Of a DNA stretch of 44,628 nt, positions 34,055 through 42,302 are shown piece after piece. The stretch is taken from contig NZ_JAEEGC010000006.1 of NCBI RefSeq assembly GCF_019207025.1, forward strand, positions 1-44,628, given 5' to 3'. The notes under the pieces were generated by a model that saw only the letters and a program-made list of their open reading frames with translations, did not search any database and was not told the origin of the DNA. How positions within the stretch are numbered: position 1 is the stretch's first letter; each line of letters starts with the position of its first letter. Source of the stretch: Clostridium thailandense. Its GTDB lineage: Bacteria; Bacillota; Clostridia; Clostridiales; Clostridiaceae. A program made the translations under genes and the position numbers.

Positions 34055-35467
34055 CTATAAAAAATCTAACTTACTTATATTATGCTTTTTCATCTTATAT
34101 TGCAAATTTTGCCTTGAAATATTTAATTGCTTTGATGCCTTACTGATATTATAGTTATTTTTCTTTAATATCTTTTCTATTACATCCCTTTCAATATTAT
34201 CAATGTAATCTTCTAAATCAAAATCTTGATTCTCATCTATATTAAAGTTATCCTTCTTCGTAGAAGTTTCATTAGAAAACTTATTAAATATCTTTGGTTC
34301 AAAATGCCAGTATCCTAAAATGGAATTATTGTCTGCCATATTTATAGAGGATTCAATTACATTTTTTAACTCTCTTATATTTCCTGGCCAATCATAATCT
34401 AATAATTTGTTCATAACATCTTTATCGATTCCCTGTATGCATTTTCCCAAAATTCTATTATAGTTTTCAATAAATTTTTCAATTAATATCGGTATGTCAT
34501 CTTTCCTCTCTCTTAGCGGTGGTATATCTAATCTTATGACACTTAATCTATAATAAAAATCTTTTCTAAGCTTACCACTTTCAATTAATTTTTCTGGCTC
34601 TTCATTTAGAGTTGCTATTATTCGAACATCACAATTTACAGTCTTATTGCTTCCTATAGGTCTTATATATCCATCTTGTAATACTCTTAATAATTTAGAT
34701 TGAAGATATGGTTCCATAGAGTTAACTTCATCTAGAAGAATAGTTCCTCTATTTGCCTCTTCAAATAATCCTTTTTTATTTTCTGCTCCTGTAAAACTTC
34801 CTTTCTCTGTGCCAAAAAGCATTCCTTCAAGTAATGCTGCTGGAATAGCTGCACAATTAATAGGTATAAAGGGCTTATCTTTTCTTAAACCATTGTAATG
34901 AATACTTTGCGCAAAAACCTCTTTCCCACACCCTGTTTCTCCATAAATTAAAACAGAAGAACTCGAGATACTTGCTTTTTTAGCTTTCTCTATAACGTTC
35001 TTCATTATAGAACTCTTTCCATATATGTCACTAAAATTATAATTTTTTTTCTCTTTAGCATTTATTCCTTGTAACTTACATATACATTCCGTTAATTCTT
35101 TTAATTTAGTCATATCTTTAGCAAGTTCAAATGCTGCTATGATTTTTCCTTCTGAGATTATTGGTATAGTTGTATTTATTGTTGTAACCTTCTTCTTATA
35201 TTCATTGCTATATTGCTGAATTAAATCTACGATTTTCTTACCTGTTTTCAAAGCATTCATTATGGTAGATGTATCTTCCTTTACATCCTTTAAATATTCG
35301 TTAACCCTTTTTCCTAAAACTCTCTCAGGCTCTATTCCCTCTATCTTACCCATAACCTTATTATAATACATAGTCTTGCCAGTGGAATCTACTATATGAA
35401 CCCCTTCATCTAAATTTTCTAGTAAACATTCTAATACCTTTTCCACATTAAATAAACTATCCCCCAT
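34055..35467 (-). CDS. Sigma-54-dependent activator of ornithine degradation (PAS-AAA+-Fis)
   Basis: About 470 residues. A PAS domain (about 10-120; LDEGVHIVDSTGKTMYYNKV) precedes an AAA+ domain with Walker A GETGCGKE, the sigma-54 contact loop GSFTGA (GAFTGA type), Walker B GTILLDEVNS and the R-finger region, and a C-terminal Fis-type helix-turn-helix (NISKASKQLNISRQNLQYKM). Such proteins sense a metabolite and drive sigma-54 promoters from upstream sites. The promoter of ortA lies directly downstream, so control of ornithine use is likely. The frame begins at 35515, but ATG 35467 with GGGGGA 5 bases upstream is a better start. Confidence 0.9.
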   Translation of the reverse strand: MGDSLFNVEKVLECLLENLDEGVHIVDSTGKTMYYNKVMGKIEGIEPERVLGKRVNEYLKDVKEDTSTIMNALKTGKKIVDLIQQYSNEYKKKVTTINTTIPIISEGKIIAAFELAKDMTKLKELTECICKLQGINAKEKKNYNFSDIYGKSSIMKNVIEKAKKASISSSSVLIYGETGCGKEVFAQSIHYNGLRKDKPFIPINCAAIPAALLEGMLFGTEKGSFTGAENKKGLFEEANRGTILLDEVNSMEPYLQSKLLRVLQDGYIRPIGSNKTVNCDVRIIATLNEEPEKLIESGKLRKDFYYRLSVIRLDIPPLRERKDDIPILIEKFIENYNRILGKCIQGIDKDVMNKLLDYDWPGNIRELKNVIESSINMADNNSILGYWHFEPKIFNKFSNETSTKKDNFNIDENQDFDLEDYIDNIERDVIEKILKKNNYNISKASKQLNISRQNLQYKMKKHNISKLDFL

Positions 35468-35613
35468 TTTATTCCCCCATTCATGTCTTAGAAAAATAAT
35501 GCAACATTTTTCCACACCAACCTATTTATCCGATGACCACACACTCTAATACCTTCAAGCACTCTGTGTTCGCAGACAAACTCTATCTGATACCAAGAAC
35601 TCTGTTTATATAA

Positions 35614-35642
35614 ATTATAAGTTCAATTATTTCCTAACGCAA
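35614..35642 (-). promoter_or_regulatory. Sigma-A promoter of the sigma-54 activator gene
   Basis: TTGCGT (35642-35637) and TATAAT (35619-35614) are 17 bp apart on the minus strand, about 150 bp upstream of the activator start. Confidence 0.5.
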
Positions 35643-35680
35643 TATGTTGAATTATTATTTCTTAAACTCTGTACATATAA

Positions 35681-35719
35681 AAAAGAGTCAAACATTATCT
35701 AAAATGCTTGACTCTTTTA
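35681..35719 (-). terminator. Terminator of the tRNA-5S unit
   Basis: An 11-bp stem AAAAGAGTCAA (35681-35691) with TTGACTCTTTT (35709-35719); on the minus strand it ends in a T-run. It lies 8 bp after the 5S gene. Confidence 0.85.
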
Positions 35720-35727
35720 TATATGTG

Positions 35728-35844
35728 ACCTGGCAGCGACTTACTCTTCCACAAAGTCTCCTCTGCAGTACCATTAGCACTATAAAGCTTAACCATCGTG
35801 TTCGGAATGGAAACGGGTGTTACCTTTATGTCATTACCACCAGA
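35728..35844 (-). rRNA. rrf: 5S ribosomal RNA
   Basis: The minus strand begins TCTGGTGGTAATGACATAA and contains the conserved ACACCCGTTTCCATTCCGAA and ends GTCGCTGCCAGGT; 117 nt, normal length. The ends pair. It is the last gene of a tRNA-5S unit rather than following a 23S gene. Confidence 0.95.
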
Positions 35845-35866
35845 TTATAAAATTATAAATATATGT

Positions 35867-35941
35867 TGGAGCGGAAGACGGGATTCGAACCCGCGACGTT
35901 CACCTTGGCAAGGTGACGCTCTACCACTGAGCCACTCCCGC
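35867..35941 (-). tRNA. tRNA-Gly(GCC)
   Basis: A 75-nt cloverleaf with GCGGGAG acceptor arm, GCC anticodon in the loop TTGCCAA, GGTTCGAATCC T-arm and encoded CCA. Confidence 0.95.
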
Positions 35942-35972
35942 AAATTTAGAGTGTAATACTCTATTAATTAAA

Positions 35973-36047
35973 TGGCTGGGATGGCAGGATTTGAACCTAC
36001 GCATGATGGAGTCAAAGTCCATTGCCTTACCGCTTGGCGACATCCCA
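35973..36047 (-). tRNA. tRNA-Gln(TTG)
   Basis: A 75-nt cloverleaf with TGGGATG acceptor arm, anticodon TTG in CTTTGAC, GGTTCAAATCC T-arm and encoded CCA. Confidence 0.94.
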
Positions 36048-36053
36048 AAATAA

Positions 36054-36130
36054 TGGTGCGTCTTAAGGGATTCGAACCCCTGGCACACGGCTTAGAAGGC
36101 CGTTGCTCTATCCAACTGAGCTAAAAACGC
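36054..36130 (-). tRNA. tRNA-Arg(TCT)
   Basis: A 77-nt cloverleaf with GCGTTTTTAGCTCAG start, anticodon TCT in CTTCTAA, GGTTCGAATCC T-arm and encoded CCA. Confidence 0.94.
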
Positions 36131-36135
36131 ATATC

Positions 36136-36209
36136 TGGAGCGGGTGAAGGGAATCGAACCCTCGTAACTAGCTTGGAAGGCTAGCACTCTACCATTGAGT
36201 TACACCCGC
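36136..36209 (-). tRNA. tRNA-Gly(TCC), copy 1
   Basis: A 74-nt cloverleaf with GCGGGTG acceptor arm, TCC anticodon in CTTCCAA, GGTTCGATTCC T-arm and encoded CCA. It is identical to the copy at 44115-44188. Confidence 0.95.
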
Positions 36210-36230
36210 ATGTCCTTAGTACATTTATGA

Positions 36231-36259
36231 ATTATATACTACTATTCGATCATTGTCAA
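36231..36259 (-). promoter_or_regulatory. Consensus sigma-A promoter of the tRNA-5S unit
   Basis: A perfect TTGACA (36259-36254), 17 bp, and a perfect TATAAT (36236-36231) on the minus strand, ending about 20 bp before the first tRNA. It shows the 5S RNA is transcribed apart from the 23S gene. Confidence 0.88.
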
Positions 36260-36395
36260 CAATATTTTTAAATAGATGAGTATATTTGCACTCTAAATTC
36301 TTCTTATGGAAAACCACAGTATAGCAAAGTCAATAATAAGTTATTAATTATCTTATAATGCAATTAATTTATATACTAAAAGTTATATTCAATAC

Positions 36396-36427
36396 TTGAC
36401 CTGTAGTTATTTATGTGTTATTATAAT
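36396..36427 (+). promoter_or_regulatory. Putative promoter of the TerC-family gene
   Basis: TTGACC (36396-36401) is followed by TATTAT at 17 bp (36419-36424), overlapping TATAAT (36422-36427). It lies just upstream of the manganese riboswitch. Confidence 0.55.
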
Positions 36428-36448
36428 CTCATAAAAATTAATAGCTTT

Positions 36449-36586
36449 AGTTAAAAGGGAGTAATTTAAATTACAAAGTCAACATTACGATTTAGTTTCT
36501 TACTAGATCTGGTTTTGTAAGCCTGTATAGGGTAATAAGACTTTTAACATAATTTTAAAGAATTATGTTAAAAGTCTTTTGTTTTT
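36449..36586 (+). ncRNA. yybP-ykoY manganese riboswitch with terminator
   Basis: The leader of the TerC gene has the yybP-ykoY pattern: TTAAAAGGGAGTA (36451-36463), CAAAGTCAACATTACG near 36473, and the closing AAGACTTTTAA (36537-36547), which pairs with the first element to form P1. A strong terminator (GACTTTTAACATAATT with its complement, 36539-36576, then TTTTGTTTTT) shares the 3' strand of P1. Metal binding would hold P1 and prevent the terminator, so Mn2+ should switch the gene on. Confidence 0.82.
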
Positions 36587-36669
36587 AAAAAATATTTATT
36601 GATTAAATATAGAACAGCAGTTTTATATGGCTCTGCATTTATCAAAACAATATTAAAGGAGGAGTTCTA

Positions 36670-37527
36670 ATGTCTACTAAAAAATCAGTATTAAATTTAA
36701 GCATATGGGTTGGTTTAGCATTATTATTTAACATAGGTATCTATATCTTTATGGGCCCCGAAAAAGCCTTATCTTTTCTAGGTGGTTATGTCATTGAGCA
36801 AAGTTTAAGTCTAGATAATCTATTTTTATTTTTGCTTGTATTTCAAGCTTTTGCAATAAAACCAGAGTATCAGAAAAAAGTTCTTTCTTATGGTATATAT
36901 GGCGCAATAATTTTAAGACTAATATTTGTACTCTTAGGAATAACTGTAGTAAATAAGTTTCACTGGGTATTATACATCTTTGGATTAATATTAATAATAA
37001 GTGGAGTTAAAATGTTCGGAAACCATAACAACGCTGTTAACATAAAAGATAGCAAAATGCTTAAATTTATCAATAAAATTGTTCCTGTTTCCGACAAATT
37101 GGAAGATGAAAAGTTTTTTATAAGAAAAAATAAAAAACTCTATATTACACCTTTATTCGCAGTGCTACTACTTATAGAAACTTCAGATATCATATTTGCT
37201 GTAGATTCAATACCTGCTATATTTTCTATAACAACAGATCCTTTTATAGTTTATACTTCAAATATATTTGCAATTTTGGGACTTAGAAGTATGTATTTCT
37301 TATTGTACAAACTTCATGAGAATTTTTCCTATATAAAATATGGAGTTGCTTGTATATTAATATTCACAGGTCTAAAACTTTTAGTATTATTATTTAATAT
37401 ACACATCTCTGTGCTTGTATCATTAGTATCTATATTCACCATACTTGCAATAAGCCTTCTAGCTTCAGTATTTTTAGGTAACAAAAATAAAAAAGATGAA
37501 TCTACTAGCTATTCTAATGTACAGTAA
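36670..37527 (+). CDS. TerC-family membrane protein (probable Mn2+ exporter)
   Basis: 285 residues with about 8-9 membrane segments. GGYVIEQSLSLDNLFLFLLV and LLLIETSDIIFAVDSIPAIF are the two acidic membrane motifs that define TerC/Alx proteins. Members were first tied to tellurite resistance; several export manganese, which fits the Mn2+-type riboswitch in the leader. AAAGGAGGAG precedes the ATG at 36670. It is a single-gene unit ending at a bidirectional terminator. Confidence 0.88.
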   Translation: MSTKKSVLNLSIWVGLALLFNIGIYIFMGPEKALSFLGGYVIEQSLSLDNLFLFLLVFQAFAIKPEYQKKVLSYGIYGAIILRLIFVLLGITVVNKFHWVLYIFGLILIISGVKMFGNHNNAVNIKDSKMLKFINKIVPVSDKLEDEKFFIRKNKKLYITPLFAVLLLIETSDIIFAVDSIPAIFSITTDPFIVYTSNIFAILGLRSMYFLLYKLHENFSYIKYGVACILIFTGLKLLVLLFNIHISVLVSLVSIFTILAISLLASVFLGNKNKKDESTSYSNVQ

Positions 37528-37566
37528 AAAAATGAGTCGATGAGATTTCTTCATCGACTCATTTTC
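37528..37566. terminator. Bidirectional terminator between the TerC gene and fruA
   Basis: A 13-bp stem AATGAGTCGATGA with TCATCGACTCATT, A-run before and T-run after, between convergent genes. Confidence 0.88.
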
Positions 37567-39429
37567 TTATTCTACTACATCCTTTTTAATTGCTGAAAGA
37601 ATAAGTGCCGTTACTACTGTACCTGCAGCTATTGCTATTACATATTGCAATAAATGTGTAACTACATTCGGTATCACTAAAATCCATATTCCACCATGTG
37701 GTACTGCCAAAGTACATCCAAATATCATTGAAAGTGCACCAGTCACTGCTGAACCAGCCATTACTGATGGTATTACTCTAAAAGGATCTCCTGCTGCAAA
37801 TGGTATAGCACCTTCAGTTATAAATGATACACCAAGTGCCCAAGCAGCCTTTCCTGCTTCCCTTTCTTGCTCTGTAAATTTTTTCTTTGCTATTACTGTT
37901 GCTAAAGCTATTCCAAGCGGAGGTGTCATACCTGCTGCCATTACTGCTGCCATTATTGCTGAACCTCCTGCTGCCAATGTTCCTGTTGCAAATATATAAG
38001 CTGCTTTGTTAAATGGACCACCCATATCAAATGCCATAAAGCATCCTAATACTACACCAAGAAGTGCCGCATTTGCTCCACCTAAACTCTTTAACCATGC
38101 TGTTAAGCCTTCATTTATAGCTTTCATAGGACTACCTAATATAAATGTCATTATTAAACCTATTATTATTGTTGAAAGTACTGGTATTATTAATACTGGC
38201 ATTAAACCCTCTAATGTTTTTGGTAATTTTATATATTTCTTTATCAACATTACTACATAACCAGCTAATAGCCCCGCTATTAATGCGCCTAAAAATCCTG
38301 CTCCTATATTACTAGCTAATGCTCCGCCCACAAATCCTGGTACAAGACCTGGCCTATCTGCTATTGAATATGCCATGTATCCTGCTAATACTGGAAGCAT
38401 AAGTGCAAATGCTTGTTTTCCTGTGCTAAATATTGCTTCTGCCACTGTTCCTGGACAATTAAAAACATATATTCCACCAAGTGCAAATCCAATAGCTATA
38501 AGTAAACCACCAGCTACAACAAATGGTATCATATGAGATACTCCTGTCATTAAGTGCTTGTATAAACCTGCTCTCTCTTTCTTTTCTACTCTTGGTGTTG
38601 TTGTTTCTTTTATACCTGTAGGTTTTGCTTGTAATGCTTCATTTATTAACCCTTTAGCATCTTTAATAGCATCTTTCACTGATACTACTACCATAGGCAT
38701 TCCTTCAAATCTACTTTTATCTACTTTAGTATCTGCCGCAATTATAACTGCTTTTGCTTCTTTCAAATCTTGTCCTGTAATTACATTTTCTGCTCCTACA
38801 GAACCTTGAGTTTCAACTTTAATATCAATACCCATTTCCTTAGCAGCTATCTGAAGAGCCTCTGCTGCCATATAAGTATGTGCTATTCCAGTTGGACATG
38901 CTGTTATTGCTAATATTACACCTTTCGATTCTTTGCTATTAGTACCTGCATTAGTTTCTTTACCTTTTAAATAAATATTTTCTTCTTCATCAACTATTTT
39001 TAAAATTTCATTTTCTGTTTTTGCATTCATAAGTTTTTGCTTAAAGCTCTCATTCATAAGCATACTAGACAATCTTGATAATGTATCTAAGTGTTCATTG
39101 TGAGCACCTTCACTAGCTGCTATCATAAAGAATATATGAGACTTATTTCCATCTAAAGAGTCATAATCTATTCCATCTGCGGAACGTCCAAAAGCTAAAG
39201 ATGGAGTTTTAACTGCAGCTGTCTTTGCATGTGGAATTGCTATTCCTTCACCTATACCTGTTGAGAACTCATTCTCTCTCTCCCATATGGCATTTTTAAA
39301 TTCATTTTTGTCGTTTAATTTTCCTGCACTATCTAGTTTATTTGTCAATTCATCTATTACGTCAGCCTTTGTAGTAGAATTCAATTCTACTATAATGGTG
39401 TTTTTCGTTAATAATTCAGTAATTTTCAT
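37567..39429 (-). CDS. fruA: PTS fructose transporter, EIIABC
   Basis: 620 residues in the order EIIA-EIIB-EIIC. EIIA (about 1-145) has the phospho-histidine in GEGIAIPHAKT (about 67); EIIB (about 170-270) has the phospho-cysteine in ILAITACPTGIAHTYMAAEA (about 178); EIIC (about 285-620) is a membrane domain (GGPFNKAAYIFATG, FITEGAIPFAAGDP). It takes up fructose as fructose-1-phosphate using phosphate from HPr. It is the last gene of fruR-fruK-fruA, 108 bp after fruK. AAGGAGGAG precedes the start. Confidence 0.95.
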   Translation of the reverse strand: MKITELLTKNTIIVELNSTTKADVIDELTNKLDSAGKLNDKNEFKNAIWERENEFSTGIGEGIAIPHAKTAAVKTPSLAFGRSADGIDYDSLDGNKSHIFFMIAASEGAHNEHLDTLSRLSSMLMNESFKQKLMNAKTENEILKIVDEEENIYLKGKETNAGTNSKESKGVILAITACPTGIAHTYMAAEALQIAAKEMGIDIKVETQGSVGAENVITGQDLKEAKAVIIAADTKVDKSRFEGMPMVVVSVKDAIKDAKGLINEALQAKPTGIKETTTPRVEKKERAGLYKHLMTGVSHMIPFVVAGGLLIAIGFALGGIYVFNCPGTVAEAIFSTGKQAFALMLPVLAGYMAYSIADRPGLVPGFVGGALASNIGAGFLGALIAGLLAGYVVMLIKKYIKLPKTLEGLMPVLIIPVLSTIIIGLIMTFILGSPMKAINEGLTAWLKSLGGANAALLGVVLGCFMAFDMGGPFNKAAYIFATGTLAAGGSAIMAAVMAAGMTPPLGIALATVIAKKKFTEQEREAGKAAWALGVSFITEGAIPFAAGDPFRVIPSVMAGSAVTGALSMIFGCTLAVPHGGIWILVIPNVVTHLLQYVIAIAAGTVVTALILSAIKKDVVE

Positions 39430-39537
39430 AATTTCTCCTCCTTATTTCTAAAGGTTTTCATCTTAAACATTTCTTTCTTATAGAACTTAAACTCATACTT
39501 CAGAGAAGTATATCCTCTCCGAAGTTAAATTACAAAA

Positions 39538-40449
39538 TTATATTTTAGTAACACTTACTTGTGGAAGTAAATTTTCAACTTCTTCCATCTTACATAAATC
39601 CATTGAAAATGCTGTTGCACTTCCTGAAGCTACTCCTAACTTGAATGCTAGTGATATATCTAAGGTTTTAGAATAACTTGCGAGGAAACCGGCTATAAGA
39701 GAATCCCCTGCTCCAACTGAGTTCTTTACCTCTCCCTTTGGTGCAGATGCATGAAAAGCGCCCTCTTCTGATACTAGCAGCGCCCCTTCACCCGCCATGG
39801 ATATAATTACGTTTTGAGCTCCCATTTCCCTAAGTTTTTGAGCATAATGTATAATTTCTTCTTTAGTATTAATTTGAACATTAAATATTTCACTTAATTC
39901 ATGATTATTAGGTTTGATCAAAAATGGTTTATATTTCAATGTAGAAACTAATGCTTCTCCAGTAGTATCTACTACTATTTTTACACCTTTGCCTTCAAGG
40001 TTTCCTTGAATTCTTGAATATATATCTCTTGGTAATGATGATTGTACATTCCCTGCTAATATTAAAAAGTCTTCTGAATCTAAAGAATTTATTTTTTCAA
40101 ATAATTTATTTAAATCATCAGGTAAAATATTAGGTCCTGCACCGTTTATTTCTGTTTCTTCATTAGATTTAAGCTTAACATTTATTCTTGTATCGCCATT
40201 CACGGTAACAAAATCAGTTTCCACACCTTCTTGTTGAAGAGAAGTTTCTATAAATGCTCCTGTAAATCCACCAATAAATCCTAGTGCTTTGCTTTCTACC
40301 CCCAGATTATTCAATACTCTTGATACATTTATTCCTTTTCCACCAGCATATTTGTTATCATAAGCTACTCTATTTACGGTTCCTGGAATAAAATTATCAA
40401 CTTTTATAACATAATCTATTGAAGGATTAAAAGTTACAGTATATATCAT
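39538..40449 (-). CDS. fruK: 1-phosphofructokinase
   Basis: 303 residues of the PfkB family. It phosphorylates fructose-1-phosphate to fructose-1,6-bisphosphate. VTFNPSIDYVIKV and KYAGGKGINVSRVLNNLG are the first PfkB signature; NSVGAGDSLIAGFLASY holds the catalytic aspartate and anion hole. Its ATG overlaps the fruR stop by 4 bp (ATGA), so the two are translationally coupled. Confidence 0.95.
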   Translation of the reverse strand: MIYTVTFNPSIDYVIKVDNFIPGTVNRVAYDNKYAGGKGINVSRVLNNLGVESKALGFIGGFTGAFIETSLQQEGVETDFVTVNGDTRINVKLKSNEETEINGAGPNILPDDLNKLFEKINSLDSEDFLILAGNVQSSLPRDIYSRIQGNLEGKGVKIVVDTTGEALVSTLKYKPFLIKPNNHELSEIFNVQINTKEEIIHYAQKLREMGAQNVIISMAGEGALLVSEEGAFHASAPKGEVKNSVGAGDSLIAGFLASYSKTLDISLAFKLGVASGSATAFSMDLCKMEEVENLLPQVSVTKI

Positions 40450-41198
40450 TCACCTGTCACAACCTTTACTTTAGTTTTTTTATTATACTCTTCATAATTT
40501 TCTATCTCATTATTCGTAATTATTACAGCACTTTTTATATCTGCTACTTTTACAAAACTTACTTCTCCAAATTTACTTTCATCTGCTAATACAAACGCTT
40601 CTCTAGAATGCTTAATTGCATTTTCTTTAAGAATTGCTTCTTCAGAATCAGGAGTAGTAAATCCAAATTCAAAGTGTACTCCATTTATTCCCAAAAAACA
40701 TTTGTCAAATCTAAATTTTTGAAGGCTTTTTAATGAGTCTGATCCAACGACTGCTTTTGTTGTATTTTTAATTTTTCCACCAAGTATATAAGCATTTATG
40801 TTTTTATCAACAAGAGCGTTTATATGCTTAAGACCATTAGTAACCACAATAATATTTTCTTTGTCTATATATTGAATAATTTCATAAGTTGATGTGCCAG
40901 CATCTAAATATATGCTATCTCCATCCTCAATTAATGATGCAGCATATCTAGCCATAATCTTCTTCTCACTTACATTTTGAATTTCTTTTTCACTATAACT
41001 AGGCTCATTTAATCTTCTCTTAGTTAATGTAGCTCCACCATGTATTCTTTTTAAAGCATTAATGCTTTCTAAGAAAATGATATCTCGTCTTATTGTTGAT
41101 TCAGATGTATTCAGTATTTCTACAAGCTCATTTAGCTTTACTATGCCTTTTTCCCTCAAAAGTTCTAATATAATATTATGCCTTTCTTCTGTAAGCAT
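40446..41198 (-). CDS. fruR: DeoR-family regulator of the fructose operon
   Basis: 250 residues. An N-terminal DeoR helix-turn-helix (ERHNIILELLREKGIVKLNE, SESTIRRDI; about 1-57) and a C-terminal DeoR sensor domain with the SIYLDAGTSTYEI sugar-phosphate site and the later LADESKFG. It most likely represses the operon and responds to fructose-1-phosphate, as known for FruR/DeoR proteins. It is first in the operon and so probably controls itself. Confidence 0.92.
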   Translation of the reverse strand: MLTEERHNIILELLREKGIVKLNELVEILNTSESTIRRDIIFLESINALKRIHGGATLTKRRLNEPSYSEKEIQNVSEKKIMARYAASLIEDGDSIYLDAGTSTYEIIQYIDKENIIVVTNGLKHINALVDKNINAYILGGKIKNTTKAVVGSDSLKSLQKFRFDKCFLGINGVHFEFGFTTPDSEEAILKENAIKHSREAFVLADESKFGEVSFVKVADIKSAVIITNNEIENYEEYNKKTKVKVVTGE

Positions 41199-41242
41199 TT
41201 TATCACCTTCTTATTAATATAAGCTTTATACTCTATGTAAAC

Positions 41243-41271
41243 ATTATAGTATAATAATTTTCAGAAATCAA
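41243..41271 (-). promoter_or_regulatory. Sigma-A promoter of the fru operon
   Basis: TTGATT (41271-41266), 17 bp, and TATAAT (41248-41243) on the minus strand, about 45 bp upstream of fruR. The TTGAAAGAAAATGATTGATT stretch covering the -35 is a plausible FruR operator. Confidence 0.75.
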
Positions 41272-41421
41272 TCATTTTCTTTCAAAAAATTTTAAATTAT
41301 TTCATGTTATTCTGCCAAAACATCCATTTTCATTCATATCCTGTTTCAAGCTTTCATAGTCCATAGTAATTTATTTTCACCTATGGTAAAATAAGTACCA
41401 TAATAATAAAGGAGGCTAAAT

Positions 41422-42129
41422 ATGAATACTATTTTATTTGATCTCGATGGAACTCTGCTTCCACTAGATAATACTCTATTTGAAAAAATATACTTCGCTG
41501 AACTAATAAAATACTTTTCTGATATAATGACTCCTGATGAAGTCACAAAGAACATATGGGGTTCTACTAAGGTAATGGTAATGAATCTAGAAAATAAAAC
41601 AAATGAAGCTGTTTTTATGGAGGACTTAGGTAAGAGGGTAAATTATGACTTGACTGAGTTGAAGGACCGTTTTGATAAGTTTTACGATACTAATTTCTCT
41701 AAAGTTAGAGAAGCAGTTAAAGATATTTCTTTTATGAGGGACAGTGTTAGAATTCTAAAAGAAAAGGGCTATACAATTGCAGTAGCCACAAACCCTTTAT
41801 TTCCACTTAAAGCTATTCACCATAGAATCCGTTGGGCTGGCTTTGAACCTGAAGAATTTTTGTATATATCAAGCTTTGAAAAAAATCATTACTGTAAGCC
41901 TCAGCTTAAATATTATGAAGAAGTATTAGATCATATCTCTAAGAAACCAGAAGATTGTATTATGGTTGGAAATGACGTACAAGAAGATTTAGTATCAAAA
42001 AAATTAGGTTTAAAAACATACTTAATAACTGATAACTTACTACATAGAACTCAAGACGAAATAGTTACGGACTATATGGGTGAATATAAAGATTTTTACG
42101 ATTTTGTTAAAACTTTACCTTATGTTTAA
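41422..42129 (+). CDS. HAD-superfamily hydrolase
   Basis: 235 residues. Motif I is FDLDGTLLP (nucleophile Asp about 7, acid Asp about 9); motif II is VATNPLFP; a motif III lysine lies in HYCKPQLKYY; motif IV is MVGNDVQEDLVSKKLG. It is a cytosolic phosphatase-type protein of unknown substrate. AAAGGAGG precedes the ATG. It stands alone on the plus strand between fruR and the peptidase gene. Confidence 0.88.
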   Translation: MNTILFDLDGTLLPLDNTLFEKIYFAELIKYFSDIMTPDEVTKNIWGSTKVMVMNLENKTNEAVFMEDLGKRVNYDLTELKDRFDKFYDTNFSKVREAVKDISFMRDSVRILKEKGYTIAVATNPLFPLKAIHHRIRWAGFEPEEFLYISSFEKNHYCKPQLKYYEEVLDHISKKPEDCIMVGNDVQEDLVSKKLGLKTYLITDNLLHRTQDEIVTDYMGEYKDFYDFVKTLPYV

Positions 42130-42140
42130 CATAAAAACTT

Positions 42141-42302
42141 ATTAAAATAAAAATGGGAGTGTCGCACTTAGCGAAATACGGCCGACACTTAACTTATGCT
42201 CCGGGATATATTGATATTCTTCCAAAATGTCAATATATCCCGGAGCATAAGCTAAGTGTCAGGTACTGGTATCTACGTGCAACAGCCCCATCTTATTTTA
42301 AT
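42141..42302. repeat. Long palindromic repeat element (MITE-like)
   Basis: A 162-bp unit. Its ends are inverted copies of each other (ATTAAAATAA...ATGGGAGTGTCGCACTTAG on the left against GATGGGGCTGTTGCACGTAG read from the right). Inside is a 22-bp perfect stem (42193-42214 with 42230-42251) extended by ACACTT/AAGTGT arms. It lies between the HAD gene and the convergent peptidase gene, touching the latter's stop codon, and would fold into a strong hairpin on either strand. It is more GC-rich than its surroundings. It probably also ends transcription. Confidence 0.7.
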
